Source: Streptosporangium roseum DSM 43021 (GTDB taxonomy: Bacteria > Actinomycetota > Actinomycetes > Streptosporangiales > Streptosporangiaceae). Taken from it: a DNA stretch of 64,000 nucleotides. A program made the position numbers and the translations under genes. How positions within the stretch are numbered: position 1 is the stretch's first letter; each line of letters starts with the position of its first letter. Below, piece by piece: positions 16,981-25,266 of the stretch. The notes under the pieces were generated by a model. That model was not told the origin of the DNA. It did not search any database and worked only from the letters and a program-made list of their open reading frames with translations. The DNA lies in assembly GCF_000024865.1 (NCBI RefSeq), contig NC_013595.1, positions 1,984,001 to 2,048,000 of the forward strand, given 5' to 3'.

Positions 16981-17832
16981 ATGAAACGCCTCGCCCCCTA
17001 CCTGCTCATCCTGCCGGGCGGACTCTGGCTGGCGATCTTCCTGGTGGTGCCGATGGTCTTCATGGCCTCGGTCTCCACCCAGGAGGGCGACGTGGTGAAC
17101 GGGTTCGTCCAGACGTTCAACTTCTCGGTGTACGGCGACGCCCTGGTCCAGTACCAGACGCAGTTCCTGCGGTCGGCCGGCTACGGCCTGGCCGCGACGG
17201 TCGTCTCCGTCGCGCTGGCCTACCCGATGGCCTACTGGATCGCCTTCAAGGGCGGCCCCCGCAAGTCCACCTACCTGCTGCTGGTGCTGCTGCCGTTCTT
17301 CGTCTCGTTCGTGCTGCGCACGGTGTCGTGGAAGTTCCTGCTGGCCGACGACGGCATGCTGCTGTCCCCGCTGAAGTCGATGGGCCTGGTGCCCGGTGAC
17401 TTCCACGTGCTGCAGACGACGGTGGCGGTGATCGGCGGCCTGGTCTACAACTACCTGCCGTTCATGATCCTGCCGATCTACGTGGCCCTGGAGCGGGTGG
17501 ACCCCCGGGTGGTCGAGGCCGCCCAGGACCTGTACGCGGCCAGGCGCGAGGCGTTCACCAAGGTCGTGCTGCCGCTCTCGCTGCCGGGCGTGTTCGCCGG
17601 GGTGCTGATGACGTTCGTCCCGATGACGGCCGACTACGTCAACGCCGGCATCCTCGGTGGCCCGGAGAACACGATGATCGGCAACATCATCCAGACCGAG
17701 TATCTCGTCAACAACGACTACCCGACCGCCGCCGCGCTGTCGTTCACGCTGATGGCGGCGATGCTGGTCGGCATCTTCGCCTACGCCAAGGCGCTCGGCA
17801 CCGAGAACGTGCTGGAGGCGGCGGCCCGATGA
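16981..17832 (+). CDS. potB: Polyamine-type ABC importer permease 1
   Basis: 283 residues, six predicted membrane helices, with the EAA loop (EAAQDLYAARREAFTKVVLPLSLPG) that contacts the ATPase. A GGAG sits directly in front of the ATG, an unusually short spacing. The 3' end overlaps potC by 4 bp (ATGA). Role: inner-membrane channel of the PotABCD-type importer. Confidence 0.93.
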   Translation: MKRLAPYLLILPGGLWLAIFLVVPMVFMASVSTQEGDVVNGFVQTFNFSVYGDALVQYQTQFLRSAGYGLAATVVSVALAYPMAYWIAFKGGPRKSTYLLLVLLPFFVSFVLRTVSWKFLLADDGMLLSPLKSMGLVPGDFHVLQTTVAVIGGLVYNYLPFMILPIYVALERVDPRVVEAAQDLYAARREAFTKVVLPLSLPGVFAGVLMTFVPMTADYVNAGILGGPENTMIGNIIQTEYLVNNDYPTAAALSFTLMAAMLVGIFAYAKALGTENVLEAAAR

Positions 17833-18662
17833 GCACGGTGACAACACAGCGGGCGACCGGGCCCGCCAAGCGGGTGCGGGGCAGGTCCCGGCTCGGCGAC
17901 CGGCTGCTCAAGGGCTACGTCTGGCTGATCATCGCCTGGCTCTTCCTGCCGATCGCGGTCATGGTCGTCTTCGGCTTCAACGACACCCAGAGCAAGTCGA
18001 ACGTGACCTGGCAGGGCTTCACCCTCAAGTGGTGGGGACGGCTGGGCGACTACCCCGACCTGACCGAGGCGGTGCTCAACTCCATCCAGATCGCGGTGCT
18101 CGCCACGGTGATCACGACGCTGCTCGGCACGCTCATGGGCCTGGCCCTGGGCCGCTACCGGTTCCGCGGCCAGGGCGCGACCAACCTGGTGATGTTCGCC
18201 GCGATCGCCTCGCCGGAGCTGGTCATGGGCGCCTCGCTGCTGTCGCTGTTCATCAGCAGCGGCGTGCAGACCGGTTTCGCGACCGTGGTCATCGCCCACG
18301 TGCTGTTCTCCCTGTCGTTCGTGGCCATCACTGTGCGGGCCCGGGTGATCGGGCTGGACCCCTCGATCGAGGAGGCGGCCCGCGACCTGGGCGCGTCCAC
18401 GTGGATCACGTTCTGGCGGGTGACGTTCCCGATGATCCTGCCCGGCGTCGTCGCGGGCGCGCTGCTGGCCTTCGCGCTCTCCATCGACGACTTCGTGATC
18501 ACCCAGTTCACCAGCGGTTCCACCCAGACCTTCCCGCTGTGGATCTGGGGCGCCACCCGTATCGGGGTGCCGCCGCAGGTCAACATCCTGGGAACGCTTA
18601 TATTCGCGGTAGGTGTCGCGATCGCCGTGTTCAACACGGTGCTCTCGCGCCGCCGCACCTAG
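17829..18662 (+). CDS. potC: Polyamine-type ABC importer permease 2
   Basis: 277 residues with six membrane segments and an EAA loop (EEAARDLGASTWITFWRVTFPMILPG). DDFVITQFTSG in the last third is typical of PotC/PotI. It starts within the stop of potB and is followed by a clear terminator, so the importer operon ends here. Confidence 0.93.
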   Translation: MSTVTTQRATGPAKRVRGRSRLGDRLLKGYVWLIIAWLFLPIAVMVVFGFNDTQSKSNVTWQGFTLKWWGRLGDYPDLTEAVLNSIQIAVLATVITTLLGTLMGLALGRYRFRGQGATNLVMFAAIASPELVMGASLLSLFISSGVQTGFATVVIAHVLFSLSFVAITVRARVIGLDPSIEEAARDLGASTWITFWRVTFPMILPGVVAGALLAFALSIDDFVITQFTSGSTQTFPLWIWGATRIGVPPQVNILGTLIFAVGVAIAVFNTVLSRRRT

Positions 18663-18670
18663 CTGCCGTC

Positions 18671-18704
18671 AAGCCCCGTGCCATCACCGGGTGGCACGGG
18701 GCTT
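18671..18704 (+). terminator. Terminator after potC
   Basis: Perfect 13-bp arms AAGCCCCGTGCCA / TGGCACGGGGCTT around an 8-nt loop, starting 8 bp after the potC stop codon. No U-tract, as usual for high-GC actinobacteria. Confidence 0.9.
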
Positions 18705-18837
18705 CGGTGTATCCAGATCCTCGGCAGAGAACAGGGAGGCGAGATCGGATTCAGGCGGGGGGAACCCGCGTGTGGTCCTCACGACCACGCGATACACACA
18801 CAAAAATAATTTGACTCACCGTAGGGAAGTGAGATTT

Positions 18838-20232
18838 GTGGATCCGCTGAAGGCTCTTGCTGATGCGGAGCGCAAGCCGTACTGGCTCGACAGTCCGGCG
18901 AAACCCGAGCCGCGACCGCGGCTCTTCGGAAACACGACCGCCGATCTGGCGGTGGTCGGCGGAGGCTTCTCGGGGCTGTGGACCGCCCTGATGGCCAAGG
19001 AACGAGACCCGTCGCTCGACGTGGTCCTGCTTGAGGGACGCAGGATCGGCTGGGCGGCATCCGGCCGCAACGGCGGCTTCGCGATGGCGACGCTCACCCA
19101 CGGGATCGCCAACGGGCTGGAACGCTGGCCCGAGGAGATCTCCACACTCGAGCGCCTGGGTGTCGCCAACCTCGACGAGATCGGCGAGACCGTCGCCAAG
19201 TACGACATCGACTGCGGCTACGAACGCACCGGCGAGCTGCACGTGGCCACCGAGCCCTGGCAGCTTGAGGAGATGCGCGAGAGCGTGGAGGTCGCCCGCG
19301 AGCTGGGAATCCGCTTCGACGCCCTCGACCAGGACCAGGTCCGGGCGGAGGTGAACTCGCCCACCTACATCGGTGGACACTGGGAACGCGACGGCTGCGC
19401 CATGGTCGATCCCGCCCGGCTGGCATGGGGGCTCCGGCAGGCCTGCCTCTCCATGGGCGTGCGCATCTACGAGCGCACGCCGGTCAGGAACATGAAGGAC
19501 ATCGGGACGGGCATGGAACTGCTCACCCCGCACGGCACCGTCAAAGCGGCCAAGGTCGCCCTCGGCACCGGCGTGTTCCAGCCGCTGCTGCGGCGGCTGA
19601 AGCACTTCCTGGTGCCGGTCTACGACTACGCGCTGATGACCGAGCCGCTCTCCGCCGCCCAGATGGCCTCCGTCGGCTGGCACAACCGGCAGGGTGTCGG
19701 AGACTCGGCCAACCAGTTCCACTACTACCGGCTGACCGCCGACAACCGCATCCTCTGGGGCGGCTACGACGCGGTCTACTACAACGGTGGCAAGATCAAG
19801 CCGGAGTACGAACAGCGCGACGAGACCTTCGTCAAGCTGGCGGAACACTTCTCCACGACGTTCCCGCAGCTCTCCGAGCTCCGCTTCACCCACAGGTGGG
19901 GCGGGATCATCGACACCTGCAGCCGGTTCAGCGCCTTCTACGGCCAGTCGCACGGCGGGCGCCTCGCCTACGCCGTCGGCTACACCGGCATGGGCGTCGG
20001 CGCGACCCGCTTCGGGGCGAACGTCATGCTCGACCTGCTCAACGGCGAGCGGACCGAGCGGACCGAGCTCCGGATGGTCAAGGAGAAGCCGCTCCCCTTC
20101 CCGCCCGAGCCGGTCCGCTCGGCCGGGATCCAGATGACCCGCTGGTCGATCGCCCAGGCCGACCTCCACCAGGGCCGCCGCAACCTCTGGCTGCGCACCC
20201 TGGACCGGATGGGCCTCGGGTTCGACTCGTAG
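18838..20232 (+). CDS. FAD-dependent amine oxidoreductase (PuuB/DadA-like)
   Basis: 464 residues of the DAO superfamily. It has an N-terminal FAD-binding Rossmann motif DLAVVGGGFSGLWTAL, then E-G-RIGWAASGRNGGFA, which is typical of gamma-glutamylputrescine oxidase-like enzymes. The C-terminal part has RWGGIIDTCSRFSAFYG and GYTGMGVGATRFGA. GTG 18838 is preceded by AGGGAAG. Next to polyamine import and aldehyde dehydrogenase genes, it probably oxidises an (acylated) amine to the aminoaldehyde. It is separated from potC by a terminator and so has its own promoter. No glutamate-putrescine ligase (puuA) is visible in the window. Confidence 0.88.
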   Translation: MDPLKALADAERKPYWLDSPAKPEPRPRLFGNTTADLAVVGGGFSGLWTALMAKERDPSLDVVLLEGRRIGWAASGRNGGFAMATLTHGIANGLERWPEEISTLERLGVANLDEIGETVAKYDIDCGYERTGELHVATEPWQLEEMRESVEVARELGIRFDALDQDQVRAEVNSPTYIGGHWERDGCAMVDPARLAWGLRQACLSMGVRIYERTPVRNMKDIGTGMELLTPHGTVKAAKVALGTGVFQPLLRRLKHFLVPVYDYALMTEPLSAAQMASVGWHNRQGVGDSANQFHYYRLTADNRILWGGYDAVYYNGGKIKPEYEQRDETFVKLAEHFSTTFPQLSELRFTHRWGGIIDTCSRFSAFYGQSHGGRLAYAVGYTGMGVGATRFGANVMLDLLNGERTERTELRMVKEKPLPFPPEPVRSAGIQMTRWSIAQADLHQGRRNLWLRTLDRMGLGFDS

Positions 20233-20328
20233 GCGGTGCTCCCGGCCCCCGCCGGCCAGGCGGGAGCCGGGAGCCACGATGCCCGGCCCCGCTCGCTTCC
20301 GGGGCGGGAGCCGTACAGACTGGGGGGC

Positions 20329-21216
20329 GTGATCGAGAGAGTCGAGTTCGACGTCGACGGGGTCAGGCTCGTCGGCGACCTGCGGGTGCCGGCCACGGCG
20401 GGCCCGCATCCGGCGCTGGTCCTCACCGGGCCGTTCACCGGCACGCGGGACCAGGTCACCGGGCTGTACGCGGCCAGGCTCGCCGAGGCGGGATACGTGA
20501 CGCTGGCCTTCGACCATCGCAACTGGGGCGAGTCGGGCGGGACGCCGCGCTGCCACGAGGACGCGCAGGGCAAGCTGCACGACCTGCGGGCCGCGGTCTC
20601 GCTGCTCCGCTCCCGGCCCGAGGCCGACGGCGGCAGGATCGGCGCGGTCGGCATCTGCCTGGGCGCCGGCTACGCGCTCAGGTTCGCCGCGTTCGACCCC
20701 CGGGTGAAGGCCTTCGCCGGCATCGCCGGGGCCTACAACAACCCCTACGGCATGCGGGCCGGCATGTCGCCCGGCGGCTACCAGGACGCGCTGGCCTCCT
20801 TCACCGAGGCGCTGGAGCGTCAGGACCGGGGCGGCGAGGTCGCGTATCTGCCCGCCGTGGCAGCCGAGGGGGAGGCCGCGATGCCGGGCGACGAGCCGTT
20901 CGCCTACTACGGCACCGAGCGCGGCGCCTCGGCACACTGGCGCAACGAGGTCACCAGGGCCTCCGTCCGAGAGCTGATCACCGTGGACAACATGACCGGA
21001 GCGGACTTCCTGTCCCCCAAACCCGGCCTGATCGTGCACGGCGTGGTAGACCGGTTCTGCTCCCCGGAGGGCGCCGAGGAGGCGTACAAGCGGATGGACG
21101 GCCCCAAGAAGATCGTCTGGCTGGACGCCCGGCTCCACATCGACCTCTACGACACCGAGCCCCACGTCACCCAGGCCGTCGAGGCCACGGCGGCGTTCTT
21201 CGGCGAGCACCTGTGA
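20329..21216 (+). CDS. Alpha/beta hydrolase, dienelactone-hydrolase-like
   Basis: 295 residues. The nucleophile elbow reads GICLGAG, so the nucleophile is Cys as in dienelactone hydrolase, not Ser. FDHRNWGESGG is the oxyanion-side motif, and the acid and His are likely in VDRFCSP and ARLHIDLYD. Many actinobacterial relatives of this size are annotated only as alpha/beta hydrolases. GTG 20329 follows GGGGGG. Its stop overlaps the GTG that could start the kinase gene, implying co-transcription. Substrate unknown. Confidence 0.85.
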   Translation: MIERVEFDVDGVRLVGDLRVPATAGPHPALVLTGPFTGTRDQVTGLYAARLAEAGYVTLAFDHRNWGESGGTPRCHEDAQGKLHDLRAAVSLLRSRPEADGGRIGAVGICLGAGYALRFAAFDPRVKAFAGIAGAYNNPYGMRAGMSPGGYQDALASFTEALERQDRGGEVAYLPAVAAEGEAAMPGDEPFAYYGTERGASAHWRNEVTRASVRELITVDNMTGADFLSPKPGLIVHGVVDRFCSPEGAEEAYKRMDGPKKIVWLDARLHIDLYDTEPHVTQAVEATAAFFGEHL

Positions 21217-21218
21217 CG

Positions 21219-22286
21219 ATGTACGTTCTCGGACTGGACGTCGGCGGCACCTCCTCGCGCGCGCTCCTGCTCGACGCCTCGGGGCGGCGGATCGGGTACG
21301 GCAGGGCTCCCGGCGGCAATCCGGCGGCCCACGGCACCGGCACGGCCGCCGCCAACATCCGGCAAGCGCTGGAGCCCGCCCTCCTCGGGGTGGACCCGGC
21401 GGAGGTGGTGGGGGCGGTCGTCGGGATGGCCGGGGTCGGGGCGCTCGACCGGGCCGTCTTCGACCGGATGTGGGCCTCCGCCGGGCTGCGCTGCGTCCCT
21501 GCCGTGACGGGCGATCTCGGCGTCGCCTTCGCCGCCGGTACGGCGGAGCCGCGCGGCACCGTGCTCATCGCGGGGACCGGCGCCATCGCCGCCCGCATCG
21601 AGGACGGCGAGCCGGTGGCGGTCTCCGACGGGCTCGGCTGGCTGCTCGGGGACCAGGGATCGGGTTTCTGGCTGGGGCGGGAGGCGGCCCGCGCGGCCGT
21701 CCGGGGTCTGAGCCGGGGCGAGAGCGACGGCCTGCTGACGCGCCTGGTCGCCGAGGAGATCCGCGACAGCGACGGCCGTGACGGCCCTGACGGCCGCGGT
21801 GTCCAGGACAGTCGGGATGGCCACGACGTCCGCGACGGTCGGGACGTCCAGGACGGTCGGGATGGCCGCGATGGTCGCGCGGCCGGATGGCCGCCCGTGG
21901 ACGGCAGGGCGGAGGCCATCCGGCTCGTGGTCCACGCCCAGGGACACTCCCCGCTGGAGCTGGCGAGGCTGGCGCCGCTGGTGAGCCGGGCCGCCGCCGC
22001 GGGCGACCCCGACGCGCTGAAGATCGTGGCGACGGCGGCCGGGCTGCTCTGCGCGACGGTGGCCGAGGTGCGCCAGGAGGGGGAGGACACCCCCATCGTG
22101 CTGGCCGGGAGCGTGCTGACCAGCGAGGGGCCGGTGTGCTCCGCCGTACGGGACGGGCTCGGCGCGCCGACGGCCCTGGCCGGCGACGGTGCCGCGGCGG
22201 CGGCCTGGCTGGCGGCGAAGGAGGCGTTCGGCCTGGACCGGGAGGCGGCGGCGCGGCTCCACCGGCGGATCCTGCGGGAGGCGTGA
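21219..22286 (+). CDS. N-acetylglucosamine kinase-like BadF/BadG ATPase
   Basis: 355 residues, ASKHA fold: phosphate-1 motif GLDVGGTSSRALLLD at the N-terminus, an AGTGAIAAR phosphate-2 motif, the GWLLGDQGSGFWLG motif typical of GlcNAc/glucosamine kinases, and an adenosine motif near LAGSVLTSEG. It probably phosphorylates an amino sugar in the cytoplasm, which would suit an organism with a chitinase locus, though that locus is 34 kb away. Unusual: a low-complexity Asp/Gly/Arg insert (about residues 186-222) built from short DNA repeats interrupts the fold. GTG 21213, overlapping the upstream stop, is the alternative start. Confidence 0.85.
   Translation: MYVLGLDVGGTSSRALLLDASGRRIGYGRAPGGNPAAHGTGTAAANIRQALEPALLGVDPAEVVGAVVGMAGVGALDRAVFDRMWASAGLRCVPAVTGDLGVAFAAGTAEPRGTVLIAGTGAIAARIEDGEPVAVSDGLGWLLGDQGSGFWLGREAARAAVRGLSRGESDGLLTRLVAEEIRDSDGRDGPDGRGVQDSRDGHDVRDGRDVQDGRDGRDGRAAGWPPVDGRAEAIRLVVHAQGHSPLELARLAPLVSRAAAAGDPDALKIVATAAGLLCATVAEVRQEGEDTPIVLAGSVLTSEGPVCSAVRDGLGAPTALAGDGAAAAAWLAAKEAFGLDREAAARLHRRILREA
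21800..21871 (+). repeat. Direct repeats inside the kinase gene
   Basis: A 26-bp segment beginning GTCCAGGAC (21800-21825) recurs at 21846-21871 with two mismatches, within a longer Asp/Gly/Arg-rich low-complexity stretch. In-frame expansion in a surface loop is likely. Confidence 0.8.
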
Positions 22287-22370
22287 GGCGGGCGGGACCC
22301 TCTGCCGCCGATGGCCGGGGCGGGCGGGTGCCGTCCCCCGCCGGGACCGCCGCCTGAAGTCCGAGTGCCC

Positions 22371-22439
22371 TACATCCATCGATGTACGCCCCGGATGGGT
22401 CCGCGTGACGATGTCCGGCGGCCCGGGGCCGGACATCGT
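22371..22439. promoter_or_regulatory. Two palindromes upstream of the DUF418 gene
   Basis: TACATC-CATC-GATGTA (22371-22386) and a perfect 11-bp inverted repeat ACGATGTCCGG / CCGGACATCGT (22408-22418 / 22429-22439, 10-bp spacer). The second ends 6 bp before the GTG start and abuts the GAGG ribosome site, so it could be a repressor site or an RNA hairpin controlling translation. Both share the element ACATC/GATGT. Regulator unknown. Confidence 0.65.
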
Positions 22440-22445
22440 TGAGGT

Positions 22446-23615
22446 GTGACGACGCGACGTATCGACGTGCTGGACGTGCTCAGAGGTGTCGCCATCATGG
22501 GCACGCTGGGCACCAACATCTGGATCTTCACCAGTCCCGCCGGCCCCGAGGGCCTGCTGGACGCGCTGGGCCGGACCGGGACCGTGGAGACCTTCCTCCG
22601 CTTCCTGGCCAACGGCAAGTTCCTGGCCCTGCTCACCCTGCTGTTCGGGGTCGGGCTGGAGCTGCAGTACCGCTCGGCCGCGCGCCGGGGCGCGCCCTGG
22701 CCCGGCTGGTACCTGTGGCGGGCGGGACTGCTGTTCCTCGAAGGACTGATCCACTATGTGCTGATCTTCGAGTTCGACGTGCTCATGGGCTACGCGCTGA
22801 CCTCGATCATCGTGGCGTACCTGATCGGCCGGAGCGACCGGGCGGTCAGGGCCTGGATGATCACCGTGGGCTCGGTGTTCGCGGTGCTGGTCGGACTGGT
22901 CACCCTCGCCCTGGCCTACGGCCGGGCCGGCATGGCCCCGCCGGCCGCGGCGCCGTCCACGCTGTTCTCCGAGGGCTCCTACCTCGACCAGGTCGCCGCC
23001 CGGATCGAGCTGGTCGGCGTCTACCGGATCGAGGCCGTGTTCATCGTCCCGATGGGGATCGTGCTGTTCCTGCTGGGCTCGCGGCTGATGCGCGCCGGGG
23101 TGTTCGAGGAGTCCGGGCGGGGCGCCGCCCTCCGCCGGAAGCTCATGGTCATCGGGTTCGGCGTGGGCGCCCCGCTCAACCTGCTGACCTCCTTCGCCGG
23201 GGAGACCTGGTTCCTGGTCGACCGCTACCTGCTGCCCCCGCTGGTGGCGCTGGGCCTGCTCGCCCTGGTCACGACGCTCGTGCATCGGATGGCCGGTGCT
23301 CCCGGCCTGCTGCGGCGGGGCCTGACCAACGTCGGACGCACCGCGCTGAGCTGCTACGTCTTCCAGAACCTGGCCGCCGCGGCGCTCTGCTACGGCTGGG
23401 GGCTGGGGCTGGCCGCGGAGTTCGACGAGCTGCGGCCGTGGTGGGTGGTCGCCGCCTGGGCGGGTGTCTGCGCCCTGTTCATGGCGCTGTCCACGCTGTG
23501 GCTGCGCCGTTTCGAGCGGGGGCCGCTTGAGCTGGTCTGGCAGTGGGCCTATACGGCACCCCAATCCCATCTGCGGACAAATGATAAAGTAATGGACAAT
23601 TCCATCAAGCGTTAG
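22446..23615 (+). CDS. DUF418-domain membrane protein
   Basis: 389 residues with about eight to ten membrane helices. RIDVLDVLRGVAIMGTLGTNIW at the N-terminus and the C-terminal NVGRTALSCYVFQNLAAAALCYGWGLGL plus LWLRRFERGPLELVWQW are the family signature (YeiB/DUF418). The biochemical role of the family is unknown; some members are called predicted small-molecule transporters. GTG 22446 follows GAGGT. The C-terminal ~20 residues are less GC-rich than the rest. Confidence 0.9.
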   Translation: MTTRRIDVLDVLRGVAIMGTLGTNIWIFTSPAGPEGLLDALGRTGTVETFLRFLANGKFLALLTLLFGVGLELQYRSAARRGAPWPGWYLWRAGLLFLEGLIHYVLIFEFDVLMGYALTSIIVAYLIGRSDRAVRAWMITVGSVFAVLVGLVTLALAYGRAGMAPPAAAPSTLFSEGSYLDQVAARIELVGVYRIEAVFIVPMGIVLFLLGSRLMRAGVFEESGRGAALRRKLMVIGFGVGAPLNLLTSFAGETWFLVDRYLLPPLVALGLLALVTTLVHRMAGAPGLLRRGLTNVGRTALSCYVFQNLAAAALCYGWGLGLAAEFDELRPWWVVAAWAGVCALFMALSTLWLRRFERGPLELVWQWAYTAPQSHLRTNDKVMDNSIKR

Positions 23616-23623
23616 GGTCCGGT

Positions 23624-23932
23624 TTGTCGCGGAGGGTCGTCGGTACGGTCGCCGCCCTTCTGCTGGCTCTGTTCGCCTTCGTCCACGCGCCGCTTCCAGC
23701 CCCCGATGGACGCCATCACGAGCCTGGACTCGCGATCACGCTGGCGGGGGGCGCGATGCTCCCCCCTGCCGTCCATCATCAGGTGGACCGCTGCCTGCCC
23801 CCGCCGTGCACGGGAGTGGCCGGCCAGGGGCAGGGGATACGGCTCCCGGCCCCACGCCCCCGTACGGCTCCCGCCGTGCGGGCCGTACGCGACAGCTCCG
23901 AACCCCGGGCGCCTCCGTCCGGCGATCTGTGA
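23624..23932 (+). CDS. Small secreted or membrane-anchored hypothetical protein
   Basis: 102 residues starting at TTG 23624, preceded by AGGG at 5-nt spacing. The first ~25 residues form a signal-peptide-like segment (RRVVGTVAALLLALFAFVHA). The rest is Pro-, Ala- and Arg-rich with one CLPPPC motif. It lies 8 bp after the DUF418 gene, so it is probably in the same transcript. No family recognised; the coding call rests on context, start signal and signal peptide only. Confidence 0.5.
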   Translation: MSRRVVGTVAALLLALFAFVHAPLPAPDGRHHEPGLAITLAGGAMLPPAVHHQVDRCLPPPCTGVAGQGQGIRLPAPRPRTAPAVRAVRDSSEPRAPPSGDL

Positions 23933-23966
23933 CGCCCTGACACCAGATCGCTCGACGGAGGTTTTC

Positions 23967-24035
23967 ATGTTCTACGAATGCGCGTTCACCATGCCCGGAA
24001 TCTGCCCCGAAAGGGGTCATCGTGGCACTGGGTGA
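23967..24035 (+). CDS. 22-codon upstream frame overlapping the antiporter start
   Basis: ATG 23967 has an ideal GGAGG (23957-23961) at 5-nt spacing and encodes MFYECAFTMPGICPERGHRG plus two residues, ending at TGA 24033-24035. That is 14 bp inside the antiporter gene, in another frame. The antiporter has its own weaker AAAGGGG ribosome site inside this frame. This arrangement could be a leader peptide that couples or attenuates antiporter translation. No homologue is known to me. Confidence 0.4.
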   Translation: MFYECAFTMPGICPERGHRGTG

Positions 24036-25233
24036 CGCTCTCATCGCCCTCGGCGGCTCCTTCCTCGCCGCGGGGATCATCGCCAGACTCGGCACCCGGA
24101 TAGGGCTGCCGACCATCCCCCTGTTCATGCTCGCGGGCATCATCTTCGGCCCGCACACGCCCGGTCTCGCCCTGGTCGACAACCCGGCGGACCTGAAGGT
24201 CATCGCCGCGCTCGGCCTGATCTTCCTGCTGTTCTACCTCGGCCTGGAGTTCTCCCTGGACGACCTGGTCGCGGGAGGCAGGCGGCTGGTGCTGGCGGGG
24301 GTCCTCTACATCCTGCTCAACGTCGGCGGTGGACTGGCCTTCGGGTTCGCCGTCGGCTGGGGGAGCAGGGAGGCCCTGGTCCTGGCCGGCGTCATCGGCA
24401 TCTCCTCCTCGGCCATCGTGACCAAGCTGCTCGTCGACCTCGGCCGGCTCGGCAACCCGGAGAGCCGCCTCATCCTCGGCATCATCGTGGTCGAGGACGT
24501 CTTCCTCGCGCTCTACCTGGCCGTGCTGCAGCCGGTGCTCAGCGGTGCCGACACCTTCGCCGCCGCCGCGATCTCCTTCGGCAAGGCGTTCGCCTTCCTG
24601 ATCGTGCTGACCGCGCTGGCCCGCTGGGGGACGCGGCTGGTCAACACGCTCGTCACGACCAGGGACGACGAGCTGCTCGTGGTCATGTTCACCGGTCTGG
24701 CGATCTTCACCGCCGGTGTCGCGGAGGAGCTCGGCGTCTCCGACGCCATCGGAGCCTTCATGATCGGACTCATTCTGAGCTCGACCAAGGCGGCGCCGCG
24801 CATCCGCCAGCTCGTCCACCCGCTCCGGGACGCCTTCGCCGCGCTGTTCTTCTTCGCGTTCGGCCTGTCCATCGAGCCGGGCGACATGCTCTCGGTGGCC
24901 TGGCCCATCGTGATCGCGGTGGCGATCACGGTGCTGCTCAACATCGCGGCCGGCGTGCTGGCCGCCAAGCTGAACTCCTTCGGCAGGATGGAGGCGGTCA
25001 ACATCTCGCTCACCGTCCTCTCCCGCGGAGAGTTCGCCCTCGTCCTGGCGACCATGGCACTGGCCGCCGGGCTGGACACCAGGCTCGCGCCGTTCATCGC
25101 GGGATACGTGCTCGTGCTCGCCCTGCTCGGACCGCTGATCGCCAGCCGTTCGGAGCCGATCGCCCGCGCACTCCCGGGTGGGAGGAAGCGGCGAGGACGC
25201 GGGGCGCCGGAGGAGAAGGACTCCGTCCCCTGA
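24022..25233 (+). CDS. Monovalent cation:proton antiporter (CPA2, KefB/KhtU-like)
   Basis: 403 residues with about 12 membrane helices. It has the CPA2 fold: GLPTIPLFMLAGIIFGP near the N-terminus, GLIFLLFYLGLEFSLDDL, and the central unwound-helix segment GVIGISSSAIVTKLLVDLGRLG followed by VVEDVFLALYLAVLQP, which carries the ion-binding acidic residue. It ends after the membrane domain, lacking the RCK/TrkA-N domain of KefB; related KhtU-type proteins use a separate TrkA-C subunit, which I do not see next door. Likely K+(Na+)/H+ exchange. GTG 24022 follows AAAGGGG. Confidence 0.9.
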   Translation: MALGDALIALGGSFLAAGIIARLGTRIGLPTIPLFMLAGIIFGPHTPGLALVDNPADLKVIAALGLIFLLFYLGLEFSLDDLVAGGRRLVLAGVLYILLNVGGGLAFGFAVGWGSREALVLAGVIGISSSAIVTKLLVDLGRLGNPESRLILGIIVVEDVFLALYLAVLQPVLSGADTFAAAAISFGKAFAFLIVLTALARWGTRLVNTLVTTRDDELLVVMFTGLAIFTAGVAEELGVSDAIGAFMIGLILSSTKAAPRIRQLVHPLRDAFAALFFFAFGLSIEPGDMLSVAWPIVIAVAITVLLNIAAGVLAAKLNSFGRMEAVNISLTVLSRGEFALVLATMALAAGLDTRLAPFIAGYVLVLALLGPLIASRSEPIARALPGGRKRRGRGAPEEKDSVP

Positions 25234-25266
25234 ACCGCCCCCCGGCGGCCGGCGTGTCCGGTGCGA

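Noticed and set aside
18751..21210. Very long antisense frames (600-980 codons) opposite polyamine, chitinase, antiporter and rph-like genes
   Set aside because: They mirror the codon structure of high-GC genes on the other strand; no start signals, no recognisable domains, composition dominated by Arg/Ala/Gly/Pro.
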